The notes under the pieces were generated by a model. It made no database searches. It saw only the letters and a list, made by a program, of their open reading frames with translations, and was not told where the DNA came from. DNA of 7,965 bases from Promethearchaeota archaeon. Its GTDB lineage: Archaea; Asgardarchaeota; Lokiarchaeia; Sigynarchaeales; SOKP01. The translations under genes were made by a program, and so were the position numbers. Below are positions 1-6,803 of this stretch, in pieces. Location: positions 1 to 7,965 of the forward strand of contig JAGXNR010000121.1 in the NCBI GenBank assembly GCA_019894875.1, read 5' to 3'. Numbering within the stretch: position 1 is the stretch's first letter; each line of letters begins with the position of its first letter.

Positions 1-1677
<1,677 letters not shown>

Positions 1678-1718
1678 CTATAAATAATTCTTCTTGCATT
1701 ATCTATACAAGAATGCCT

Positions 1719-1733
1719 AGTATATATGTAAAT
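1719..1733 (-). promoter_or_regulatory. Candidate TATA box for katG
   Basis: Reading on the minus strand, the stretch ATTTACATATATACT lies about 60-75 bases before the katG start. An archaeal TATA box here would place transcription start near 1700 and leave a leader of about 40 bases containing the AAGGA motif. The region is AT-rich throughout, so the match is only suggestive. Confidence 0.35.
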
Positions 1734-1737
1734 ACTT

Positions 1738-1762
1738 AATGATTTATTATGCAAAAATCATT
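1738..1762. promoter_or_regulatory. Perfect 8-bp inverted repeat, candidate PerR-type operator
   Basis: The arms AATGATTT (1738-1745) and AAATCATT (1755-1762) are exact reverse complements separated by nine bases. The repeat sits directly upstream of the candidate katG TATA box, in the gap between katG and the divergent PerR-like gene. A homodimeric Fur/PerR protein bound here could control one or both promoters. The sequence is not the classical PerR or Fur box, so the assignment is inference from position and symmetry. Confidence 0.4.
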
Positions 1763-1783
1763 CTCATATAATAATTAATATCA

Positions 1784-1802
1784 AATAGTAATCATTATTA
1801 AT
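1784..1802. promoter_or_regulatory. Imperfect 9-1-9 palindrome, Fur/PerR-box-like
   Basis: Two 9-base arms centred on C1793 match at seven of nine positions, with the core TAATCATTA fully symmetrical. The core resembles the centre of bacterial Fur boxes (TAATCATTA). It lies about 55-70 bases before the PerR-like gene, so it could be an autoregulatory operator. AT-rich DNA yields such palindromes by chance, hence modest confidence. Confidence 0.3.
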
Positions 1803-1829
1803 TAAAGATATGATTTATTCTAAAAACAC

Positions 1830-1843
1830 TTTAAAATATAAAA
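1830..1843 (+). promoter_or_regulatory. Candidate TATA box for the PerR-like gene
   Basis: The run TTTAAAATATAAAA lies 13-26 bases before the ATG at 1856. At usual archaeal spacing, transcription would begin at or very close to the start codon, giving a leaderless mRNA. This agrees with the absence of any Shine-Dalgarno motif before this gene. Confidence 0.3.
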
Positions 1844-1855
1844 CTATTCAATTAA

Positions 1856-2287
1856 ATGATTGATTTAGATACTCAAGAATTAATTACAAGATTTAAAAAA
1901 AAAGGATACAAACTAACAACTCAACGTTTAGCAATATATAAATTCATCCTCAGTAGGAATGATCATCCAACAGCAGAGATAATATATCAAGAATTGAGGA
2001 AAGACTATCCAACGATAAGTTTGGGTACAATTTATAAAACTTTACACCTTTTGAAAGAATTTGGGTTGATCCAGGAGTTGGGCTTTAATGAAGGTATAAG
2101 ATATGATCCAGATATGGAATTACACATAAATATGGTTTGTACTAAATGTGGAAAAATCTATGATTATAAAGCTGAGAAAGTGAAAAAAATATGGCGTGAT
2201 TTTATTTCTGATATTGAAATCAAACCTAAAGGACAACGCATTGATATATATTACGAGTGTGAAAATTGCGAAGGAAATAAAATTTGA
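1856..2287 (+). CDS. PerR/Fur-family metal-dependent transcriptional regulator
   Basis: A 143-residue regulator with the usual Fur layout: winged helix at residues 1-80 (GYKLTTQRLAIYKFI, then DHPTAEIIYQEL and PTISLGTIYKTLHLL) and a C-terminal metal and dimerisation domain. The structural zinc site is complete: C95-x2-C98 and C135-x2-C138. Aligned without gaps to Bacillus PerR, the regulatory metal ligands are H37, D84, H90 and D103, but the residue matching PerR H93 is N92. The aspartate at 84 is the feature that separates PerR from Fur in Bacillus. It lies head to head with katG, the typical PerR target, so a peroxide sensor repressing katG is the natural reading. Its base composition is AT-rich like the host and unlike katG. 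No Shine-Dalgarno motif precedes the ATG. Whether it senses peroxide, iron or another metal cannot be told from sequence. Confidence 0.88.
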   Translation: MIDLDTQELITRFKKKGYKLTTQRLAIYKFILSRNDHPTAEIIYQELRKDYPTISLGTIYKTLHLLKEFGLIQELGFNEGIRYDPDMELHINMVCTKCGKIYDYKAEKVKKIWRDFISDIEIKPKGQRIDIYYECENCEGNKI

Positions 2288-2295
2288 GAACCTTA

Positions 2296-2312
2296 ATAAA
2301 TATTTTTTAATA
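2296..2312. terminator. AT-rich transcription stop between convergent genes
   Basis: After the PerR-like stop codon a T-tract (2303-2308) is embedded in a near-symmetrical TTAATAAAT...TTTAATAAA block. It may end transcription of the regulator and of the convergent gene at 2316. Archaea often terminate at such T-tracts without a GC-rich hairpin. Confidence 0.35.
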
Positions 2313-2315
2313 AAT

Positions 2316-2780
2316 TCATATTAAATCATCAAGGAAATCAGTAAAATCATCAAGGATACTGTCATCATCATCCTCAGATTCTCCTGCCCCCGCAAAAAGG
2401 TCTAGAAGTATTGCACTAATCCCAAAAAAATCCATACTTGTTAAGGCATCAATACCTTCTCCTCTTAGATAAATCCTCTTATTGTTGTAATGGTTCTCTA
2501 TTTCACCTTTATCTTTATGGAAAGACAATATAAGTTCATTACTTCCAATATAAAAAATCTGATTCTCCTTCAAATATCCTTGTTCTTCAAAATTCCAATC
2601 ATCATTCAGCGTTATTTTACCATCATCTTTTATGTACAGCAATGGATAGCCATTTTTAATTCTAGCAGCGTTTCCATCTAAATATCCCCATAATTTTTTC
2701 TTCTTACTCAAATATTTCTTTCCATCGACCAAACCTATAATTTCATCCTTTTTTTTTCCTTTTGTATATACTTCAATCAT
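2316..2780 (-). CDS. Small beta-hairpin-repeat protein with acidic C-terminal tail, function unknown
   Basis: A 154-residue protein starting at the ATG at 2778-2780. A GTG three codons upstream (2787-2789) is also open, but it overlaps a GGTGA Shine-Dalgarno motif placed five bases before the ATG, so the ATG is preferred. Residues 12-80 hold repeated short strands ending in D-G or similar turns (GLVDGKKYL, WGYLDGNAARIKNGYPLLYI, YLKENQIFYIG). This resembles proteins built of consecutive beta hairpins such as the 4-fold beta-flower family; that assignment is tentative. Residues about 117-133 are hydrophobic and glycine-containing, and the last 21 residues hold 11 Asp/Glu. There is no signal peptide. 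It follows the flavodoxin pseudogene on the same strand and may be transcribed from its own promoter. Confidence 0.7.
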   Translation of the reverse strand: MIEVYTKGKKKDEIIGLVDGKKYLSKKKKLWGYLDGNAARIKNGYPLLYIKDDGKITLNDDWNFEEQGYLKENQIFYIGSNELILSFHKDKGEIENHYNNKRIYLRGEGIDALTSMDFFGISAILLDLFAGAGESEDDDDSILDDFTDFLDDLI

Positions 2781-2785
2781 TAAAT

Positions 2786-2790
2786 TCACC
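2786..2790 (-). promoter_or_regulatory. GGTGA ribosome binding site deciding the start at 2780
   Basis: GGTGA on the minus strand is complementary to the archaeal 16S rRNA 3' end and lies five bases before the ATG at 2780. It overlaps the alternative upstream GTG, which argues against that GTG being the start. Confidence 0.6.
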
Positions 2791-2901
2791 CATAATATGA
2801 TAATATATATTAATTGAACTGGATATTAAAAATTTTGATAATCTAAGTCTAAACCTAACATAATTATTCAAATAATTTTTTTTAATCAAAAATTTCGACA
2901 A

Positions 2902-3081
2902 TTAGTTTTGAATCTCCAAACATGGGATTTTATCATTTATAATATCTCCAATAATCAAGTAGTTTAACTTCTTTTCAACCAAAAAAGCAGGATCAATCTT
3001 TTTAGCTTTTCCTACATCGACATCAATGAATACTTTTATAGTTATTCTCCCCCTCTTATAGATTTTTATCCATAAATATAA
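2902..3081 (-). pseudogene. Decayed second copy of the flavodoxin-fold gene
   Basis: On the minus strand this stretch reads LWIKIYKRG, then a segment matching residues 27-69 of the intact flavodoxin-fold neighbour (3120-3596): about 27 of 43 residues are identical, including VGKAKKI, NYLIIGD and LEIQN. The reading stops at TAA directly after LEIQN, where the intact gene continues with a tryptophan and about 90 more residues. The N-terminal part is also damaged: no in-frame ATG is left, stops lie just upstream, and about ten residues around the loop GFSNYIAEML are missing. No recognisable C-terminal half is found in 2800-2901. This is a tandem duplicate that has lost function. A different frame at 3060-3120 reads an open stretch containing EKEWTDFMEM and may be a further scrap. 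Confidence 0.75.
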
Positions 3082-3119
3082 TTATCATTTCCATAAAATC
3101 TGTCCATTCTTTTTCTTCT

Positions 3120-3596
3120 TCATAATTTTTCCTTATTTAAAATAAATTTAATAACATCATTAGAATAATCTTTAAGTAATTCGAGAGCTCCATCTTCTAT
3201 TGCCATTTCTGCTCTGTTTAGCTTTAAGCGTAGTATTGGTGGATATAATATTTCAGTTTTTACATTATTTTGAAGAAATTCAACCCATAAAGATTGTTCT
3301 GAAATATCGGTCAACATGACATAAAAACCTGATAAAGCTTTAACTATGAGATTATTGCTTTTTGAAATTTCCTGATACTTAACTAACCAATTTTGAATCT
3401 CTATAGTTGGAATTACATTACTTATATTATCTCCTATAATCAAGTAATCTAACCTTTCTTCAACCAGTAAGGAAGGACTAATTTTTTTAGCATTTCCTAC
3501 TGATACATCAATGTAATCTTCCAAGCGATCTTGGAGCATCTCAGCAATATAATTGCTAAATCCAATTCTTTCCTTATATATTATCCATAATTTCAT
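3120..3596 (-). CDS. Flavodoxin-fold domain protein
   Basis: A 158-residue protein starting at the ATG at 3594-3596, with GGTGA five bases upstream; an upstream TTG gives four more residues but would bypass that site. The N-terminus MKLWIIYKERIGFSNYIAEML has the strand-loop-helix shape of flavodoxins. The loop ERIGFSNYIA matches the FMN phosphate loop only in its G-F-S-x-x-I-A half and lacks the canonical T-x-T-G. The second core strand LDYLIIGD (residues 49-56) sits where flavodoxins have YDxIIxG. A third strand, LIVKALSGFYVML, follows near residue 90. The likely role is FMN-dependent electron transfer or a protoporphyrinogen-oxidase-like or menaquinone-linked function, but FMN binding is uncertain. 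It lies 34 bases after the DUF166 gene and is probably cotranscribed with it. A broken paralogue follows immediately. Confidence 0.7.
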   Translation of the reverse strand: MKLWIIYKERIGFSNYIAEMLQDRLEDYIDVSVGNAKKISPSLLVEERLDYLIIGDNISNVIPTIEIQNWLVKYQEISKSNNLIVKALSGFYVMLTDISEQSLWVEFLQNNVKTEILYPPILRLKLNRAEMAIEDGALELLKDYSNDVIKFILNKEKL

Positions 3597-3601
3597 ATTT
3601 T

Positions 3602-3606
3602 TCACC
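3602..3606 (-). promoter_or_regulatory. GGTGA ribosome binding site for the flavodoxin-fold gene
   Basis: The same GGTGA motif at the same five-base spacing as at 2786-2790 precedes the ATG at 3596. It fixes the start and supports an archaeal translation signal. Confidence 0.6.
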
Positions 3607-3630
3607 AAATTTTAATAAAAATATTAATAG

Positions 3631-4362
3631 CTAAACATCTCCTTGTTGGAGTTCCTTTCGTATTCTGTAAGTATAATCTCTTAAACCGGCATCATTCAAT
3701 AGTAATGAGGGTTCTTCTTTTTCAACGGCATCTAAGAGTCTTAATAAATGCGTTGCTCCCGCGGTTTCAGAAAATTCCCTTTTAAATACTATAGACATTG
3801 GTTCTCGGCATTCTTGTCTAACAGTTAAGGCAAAATTATTCAAAGTATCAGGAATTAGTGGTTTACAGTAAATATGTTCTAAAGTATTATTCGAAGCACC
3901 ACAAGGGCTTTCTCGTGATAAACATACTTCTTTAATTATTGGTTGTTTATCTGAATATTCAATCTTGATTTTATAAATAGGTGAACCAAATTTGTTAAAA
4001 AACTTATCTAATTCACGAATCCCTGTATTTGGTTTAGCATTGCACATGGTTTCTGGTTGTATTACTCTTGGATTCGATAACTTTACTTGGTTAAAAAAGC
4101 CTTCACCAAAATGTACTGGAAGTATAGTTGGTTTTTGACGCATACATATTTCAAATACAACATCTGGATGCCTGATATATAAAATTAATAAATCAGCATG
4201 TTCAATCGCATTCTCTACTTCCTTATCTAAAAAGACCTCATCTAGAAACATCGTGGGATTTTCTTCTTTAATAATTAAAAATTCAGCACTTGGAAACTTC
4301 TTACTCACTACTCTTATAGCACGATCGCCATATTTTCCATCTGAAATTACTAAAATCTTCAT
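3631..4362 (-). CDS. DUF166 family protein
   Basis: A 243-residue protein starting MKILVISDGKYGDRA, the usual opening of the archaeal DUF166 family. A GTG three codons upstream is open, but the family normally begins at this Met. Family landmarks in order: a first strand with SDGKYG (7-12), DLLILYIRHPDVVFEIC (57-73), the PETMC block ending at C107, the RESPCGA block with C154, and QECREPMS with C185. Three well-spaced cysteines at these sites are typical of the family and could bind metal or act in redox chemistry. Some databases label DUF166 members as thymidylate synthase, but the function is not firmly established and I do not adopt that name. The gene is first in a probable two-gene unit with the flavodoxin-fold protein, so a redox link is possible. 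A TATA-like box lies about 35 bases before the start. Confidence 0.85.
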   Translation of the reverse strand: MKILVISDGKYGDRAIRVVSKKFPSAEFLIIKEENPTMFLDEVFLDKEVENAIEHADLLILYIRHPDVVFEICMRQKPTILPVHFGEGFFNQVKLSNPRVIQPETMCNAKPNTGIRELDKFFNKFGSPIYKIKIEYSDKQPIIKEVCLSRESPCGASNNTLEHIYCKPLIPDTLNNFALTVRQECREPMSIVFKREFSETAGATHLLRLLDAVEKEEPSLLLNDAGLRDYTYRIRKELQQGDV

Positions 4363-4390
4363 CCTACTCACTCTTTTGTTTTTAATTCAA

Positions 4391-4404
4391 GATTTAAATA
4401 AAAA
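4391..4404 (-). promoter_or_regulatory. Candidate TATA box for the DUF166 gene
   Basis: On the minus strand TTTTTATTTAAATC lies about 30-43 bases before the ATG at 4362. Normal spacing would start transcription near 4372, giving a leader of about ten bases with a weak GAGTGAG motif. Confidence 0.35.
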
Positions 4405-4416
4405 TAAAAAAAAAAT

Positions 4417-4488
4417 TTAATAAAATCGGAGATAATACATATTCGTTATAATTAATTGATCCTTCCATCCTAATTGTTTTCTATTCAT
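4417..4488 (-). CDS. Possible 23-residue leader ORF upstream of DUF166
   Basis: An ATG at 4486-4488 opens a 23-codon frame beginning MNRKQLGWKDQL and ending at TAA (4417-4419), 54 bases before the DUF166 start. GAAGGT lies about eight bases before the ATG. The ORF occupies the place that the membrane-protein gene holds after the intact Lrp copy. I recognise no homology. It could be a small peptide gene, the stub of a lost gene, or chance. Confidence 0.2.
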   Translation of the reverse strand: MNRKQLGWKDQLIITNMYYLRFY

Positions 4489-4610
4489 TTTTTTTACCTT
4501 CAATTTTTTTTAATTGTTAATTATAATATAGATTGGGGCTCTAATAAGAGCATGTTCACTAATACAGAAAAAAATAAACCATGGGGTCTTATAGTCTTTA
4601 AATTGAAATA

Positions 4611-4625
4611 ATGGTAATTTACCAT
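4611..4625. promoter_or_regulatory. 15-bp palindrome, copy A
   Basis: ATGGTAA and TTACCAT flank a single central T, a perfect 7-1-7 palindrome. The same 15 bases recur at 5505-5519. Here it lies upstream of the DUF166 gene and downstream of the Lrp fragment. Size and symmetry suit an Lrp/AsnC dimer, but binding is inference. Confidence 0.4.
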
Positions 4626-4709
4626 CGAAATTAAAAAGTCTTAAAATACGAAATTTCTAAAAAATTCACTTCTTTAAACTAAAATGAAAATGAATTGACA
4701 TAAAAAATA

Positions 4710-4741
4710 CCCAAATTTTCTCTATTTAGTAGAAATTTGGG
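4710..4741 (-). terminator. Hairpin after the Lrp fragment, copy A
   Basis: CCCAAATTT (4710-4718) and AAATTTGGG (4733-4741) form a perfect 9-bp stem. On the minus strand it is followed by a T-rich run (TATTTTTTATG). It corresponds to the hairpin at 5604-5637; the loop has lost two bases and the inner stem seen there is weakened. Confidence 0.5.
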
Positions 4742-4762
4742 AATGAAATTTATATTATTATA

Positions 4763-4965
4763 TCATTTAGTTCTAACTAATTGATCAATCCAACACTCAT
4801 ACCACTTTGCAGATAAAAAAATATGAGGAATTACGTCTTTGAATCCTTCAGTTTGCAGTTCTTCCTGGATTCTCTGCGATTCTCGAGCAGATTTTGCCCA
4901 AGTTTCTAAAAAAAAATTAAGTTAGGAATATTACTATAATTTAGACAATACATAATGTTTTTAGA
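4763..4965 (-). pseudogene. C-terminal fragment of a duplicated two-HTH Lrp/AsnC regulator
   Basis: The minus-strand reading matches the last ~65 residues of the intact regulator at 5659-6540. Of its final 40 residues 37 are identical, including the last 28 (ending WIDQLVRTK and a stop at 4763-4765). The more N-terminal part (NIMYCLNYSNIPN) is in a different frame: two extra bases within the A-run 4908-4916 and its flank shift the frame, giving a TAG on the upstream reading. Both helix-turn-helix units and the middle domain are absent. It cannot encode a regulator and is a relic of duplication. Confidence 0.9.
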
Positions 4966-4985
4966 ATGTAAAGATTTAATTTTCC

Positions 4986-5001
4986 TTATTATTTATATTT
5001 T
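4986..5001 (-). promoter_or_regulatory. Relic promoter of the deleted Lrp copy
   Basis: An AAAATATAAATAATAA block identical to the Lrp TATA region (6595-6610) remains upstream of the fragment. It may still fire and produce a short noncoding transcript, though nothing shows that it does. Confidence 0.35.
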
Positions 5002-5087
5002 GAAATAAACAGATTTCTAAATCTTTAGTTTCAATATATTCTAAACTTGAATTATAATCATCAGATGAAAATTTAAAAATTAAGAAG

Positions 5088-5096
5088 AAAAAAAAA
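5088..5096 (-). terminator. T9 tract after the membrane-protein gene
   Basis: Nine consecutive T residues on the minus strand begin 14 bases past the stop of the small membrane-protein gene, followed by CTTCTTAATTTTT. This is a plausible archaeal poly-T terminator. Confidence 0.45.
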
Positions 5097-5109
5097 TATT
5101 ATTATTTAC

Positions 5110-5364
5110 TTAATCTTTACCCTGAATTAATTTAATCACAAAAATTATAAGAAAAATCGCTCCGATTGTAACACATATAATCGGAATCACCTCAGTAATG
5201 ATTCCGATAACAAATCCTTCTACTGTACTAATAGAATCTACAAAATCCTGCCAATTTAAAATAGTTGGCCTAGTCCAGTTTAATAACGGAGGTAATACAA
5301 ACATAGTAATTATAAAAATTGCTACAAAAACTACACCTATAATAAATGCTGTCCATTTTTTCAT
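5110..5364 (-). CDS. Small two-helix membrane protein, function unknown
   Basis: An 84-residue hydrophobic protein. The first predicted membrane segment is residues 6-28 (after MKKWT), and the second is about residues 58-80, ending in KLIQGKD. The charged N-terminus and C-terminus suggest a hairpin with both ends on the same side. The connecting loop (29-57) carries NWTRP and NWQDFVDS. I recognise no family. It lies between the two Lrp copies and is transcribed in the same direction, downstream of the intact regulator and its hairpin. The conserved palindrome at 5505-5519 and a TATA-like box (5411-5424) precede it, so control by the neighbouring Lrp protein is possible. The Shine-Dalgarno is weak (AAAGG ten bases before the ATG). 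Confidence 0.6.
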   Translation of the reverse strand: MKKWTAFIIGVVFVAIFIITMFVLPPLLNWTRPTILNWQDFVDSISTVEGFVIGIITEVIPIICVTIGAIFLIIFVIKLIQGKD

Positions 5365-5410
5365 ATTAATCTAGCCTTTGTTTTTATTTTATTATTTGTA
5401 TTTTAATTTG

Positions 5411-5424
5411 TTAATATATATAAT
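5411..5424 (-). promoter_or_regulatory. Candidate TATA box for the membrane-protein gene
   Basis: On the minus strand TTATATATATTAA lies about 50 bases before the ATG at 5364. The equivalent place in copy A (about 4515-4530) has a diverged but still AT-only sequence. Confidence 0.35.
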
Positions 5425-5504
5425 AATTGTGATTCTAATAAGAGCATGTTCACTAATACAGAAAGAAATGAACAATGGGGGCTTATAATCTTTAAATTGA
5501 AATA

Positions 5505-5519
5505 ATGGTAATTTACCAT
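5505..5519. promoter_or_regulatory. 15-bp palindrome, copy B
   Basis: ATGGTAA-T-TTACCAT is identical to 4611-4625. It lies about 140 bases upstream of the membrane-protein start and about 140 bases past the Lrp stop. It is a candidate operator of the adjacent regulator; no similar palindrome was found in the Lrp promoter region at 6541-6800. Confidence 0.4.
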
Positions 5520-5603
5520 CGAAATTAATAAGTCTTAAAATACGAAATTTCTAAATAATTCACTTCTTTAAACTGAAATGAAAATGAATTGATATAAAAA
5601 GTA

Positions 5604-5637
5604 CCCAAATTTTCTCTATTTAGAGTCGAAATTTGGG
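5604..5637 (-). terminator. Hairpin terminator of the Lrp/AsnC gene
   Basis: CCCAAATTT (5604-5612) pairs with AAATTTGGG (5629-5637). The loop itself holds CTCT/AGAG arms, making a two-part stem. On the minus strand the hairpin begins about 20 bases past the Lrp stop and is followed by TACTTTTTATAT, as expected of a terminator or RNA 3'-end processing structure. Confidence 0.6.
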
Positions 5638-5658
5638 AAAGAAATTTTCATTATGATA

Positions 5659-6540
5659 TCATTTTGTTCTAACTAATTGATCAATCCAACACTCATACCA
5701 CTTTGCAGATAAAAAAATATGAGGAATTACGTCTTTGAATCCTTCTTTTTGCAGTTCTTCCTGAATTTTTTGGGATTCTTGAGTATTTCTGGCCCATGTG
5801 TGTAATGTAATAAAATTAGGAATATTGCTATAACTTAGACAATACACAATATTCGTAGCATATTTCTGGTAAATGTATTGAACTGTAGAATTTAAACTAG
5901 TTCCTTCGTTTAAATATATATGAAAAACTGTCAAAAAAAGAATTTTATGTATTGTTAGTTCTATTGTAAATGATGCTAAATTATTATCAGTCATTCGATT
6001 TAATCGTTTTCTAACAGTTTTAGAAGATATTCCAACATCATCAGCAATATCTGTAATGGATTTTCTTGCGTCTCTATTTAACGCCTTTAATATTTTATAA
6101 TCAATAGTTGTGAGTGGTTCGGGGGTTGTTAAATAGGATACATTTATAATTCCTACAGTTGGTTCACTTATTTGAGCGATTTTTGAAACATAAGTGCTAT
6201 AATCTTGAAGTTCTGATATATCCCTTAAATAGGCGGAAATATAGAGAAATTTACCTCCCGCTATTCCAATATAGAAGATACTCTCATGCTGTCCTAGTTC
6301 TTTGCTAAGTGCATCCATTGATTTTGCATTAGATGGTCCAAAAATTGTGACCGCTAAATTTTTTAACGCAATGAAACTTGGTCGGGCAATGTAGGTATTA
6401 ATAAACCCATCCTCTTCAAGGTTTTTTATACGTTTATGTACAGCACTGACAGAAATTTTAGTCATATCAGCTAATTCTCTGTAGGTTATGCGAGAGTTTT
6501 CTAATAGTCTTTTCAAGAGGAAAAAGTCAGTTTCATCCAT
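5659..6540 (-). CDS. Lrp/AsnC-type transcriptional regulator with two helix-turn-helix units
   Basis: A 293-residue regulator, nearly twice the length of a classical Lrp (about 150). HTH unit 1 spans residues 2-50 (core TYRELADMTKISVSAVHKRI, then LEEDGFI) and is followed by an alpha-beta segment (about 60-140) resembling a ligand-sensing domain. HTH unit 2 spans about 143-190 (DYKILKALNRDARKSITDIA, DVGISSKTVRKRLNRM) and is followed by a second alpha-beta segment to the C-terminus. The arrangement looks like two Lrp halves in one chain, so one polypeptide may act as the dimer. This layout occurs in archaeal AsnC-family proteins. The targets and ligand are unknown. A degenerate second copy lies at 4763-4965. 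A TATA-like box at 6595-6610 precedes the gene. The siroheme decarboxylases AhbA/AhbB also share Lrp-like folds, but unit 1 and unit 2 look like genuine DNA-binding HTHs. Confidence 0.85.
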   Translation of the reverse strand: MDETDFFLLKRLLENSRITYRELADMTKISVSAVHKRIKNLEEDGFINTYIARPSFIALKNLAVTIFGPSNAKSMDALSKELGQHESIFYIGIAGGKFLYISAYLRDISELQDYSTYVSKIAQISEPTVGIINVSYLTTPEPLTTIDYKILKALNRDARKSITDIADDVGISSKTVRKRLNRMTDNNLASFTIELTIHKILFLTVFHIYLNEGTSLNSTVQYIYQKYATNIVYCLSYSNIPNFITLHTWARNTQESQKIQEELQKEGFKDVIPHIFLSAKWYECWIDQLVRTK

Positions 6541-6594
6541 AAATCTATCAATCAGTTAAATAATATTCTTAATAGGTATGAAATTTAATTGTCC

Positions 6595-6610
6595 TTATTA
6601 TTTATATTTT
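6595..6610 (-). promoter_or_regulatory. Candidate TATA box for the Lrp/AsnC gene
   Basis: On the minus strand AAAATATAAATAATAA lies 55-70 bases before the ATG at 6540, which would give a leader of roughly 30-45 bases. The same 16 bases remain in copy A at 4986-5001, supporting a functional element in the ancestral module. Confidence 0.45.
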
Positions 6611-6739
6611 GAATTAGTTAAAATTCTAAAGAAGATTTTATTTCTGATAATTGTCTAATATCAAAAACCATTTTTAATGATAGTCATAAAGAAAAAAGTA
6701 ATGGAAACCTTATTATGATTAAATATATCAAAGTATAAT

Positions 6740-6748
6740 AAAAAAAAA
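6740..6748 (-). terminator. T9 tract after the SDR gene
   Basis: Nine T residues on the minus strand, 55 bases past the SDR stop codon and followed by ATTATAC, could end SDR transcription ahead of the Lrp promoter. No GC-rich stem precedes it. Confidence 0.4.
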
Positions 6749-6803
6749 TCTTTTGTAGTATAAATATTTCTCCTAACTTTCCGAATAATCCACGCAGATT
6801 TTA

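Larger units (their letters stand above)
4507..5020 (-). repeat. Direct repeat, copy A (degenerate Lrp module)
   Basis: This block repeats the Lrp gene neighbourhood found at 5401-6630. Its left part (4540-4760) is noncoding and about 93% identical by eye to 5434-5656. Its middle (4763-4965) is the Lrp C-terminus. Its right part (4972-5020) matches the Lrp promoter region at 6582-6630. A deletion of roughly 0.7 kb near 4966-4972 joins the C-terminal fragment directly to the promoter remnant. The intact membrane-protein gene separates the two copies. The 4372-5109 stretch contains no other intact gene except the doubtful 23-codon ORF. Confidence 0.85.
5401..6630 (-). repeat. Direct repeat, copy B (intact Lrp module)
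   Basis: This copy holds the complete Lrp/AsnC gene, its downstream hairpin and palindrome, and about 50 bp of matching upstream sequence. Similarity with copy A (4507-5020) fades just left of the TATA-like stretch near 5401 and just right of 6630, which approximates the duplicated unit. The 5365-5658 gap belongs to this repeat and contains no gene. Confidence 0.8.

Noticed and set aside
2490..2681. 63-codon plus-strand open frame
   Set aside because: It is antisense to the hairpin-repeat protein, low in complexity and lacks a ribosome site.
3631..4362. Thymidylate synthase
   Set aside because: Some database entries give this name to DUF166 proteins, but no ThyA or ThyX catalytic motif is visible.
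4507..5520. CRISPR array or insertion sequence
   Set aside because: There are only two long direct copies and no regularly spaced short repeats. There is no transposase and no terminal inverted repeats at the block ends.
5659..6540. Siroheme decarboxylase AhbA/AhbB fusion
   Set aside because: Those enzymes share the Lrp fold, but both units here have ordinary DNA-binding HTH sequences and no haem-biosynthesis genes are nearby.
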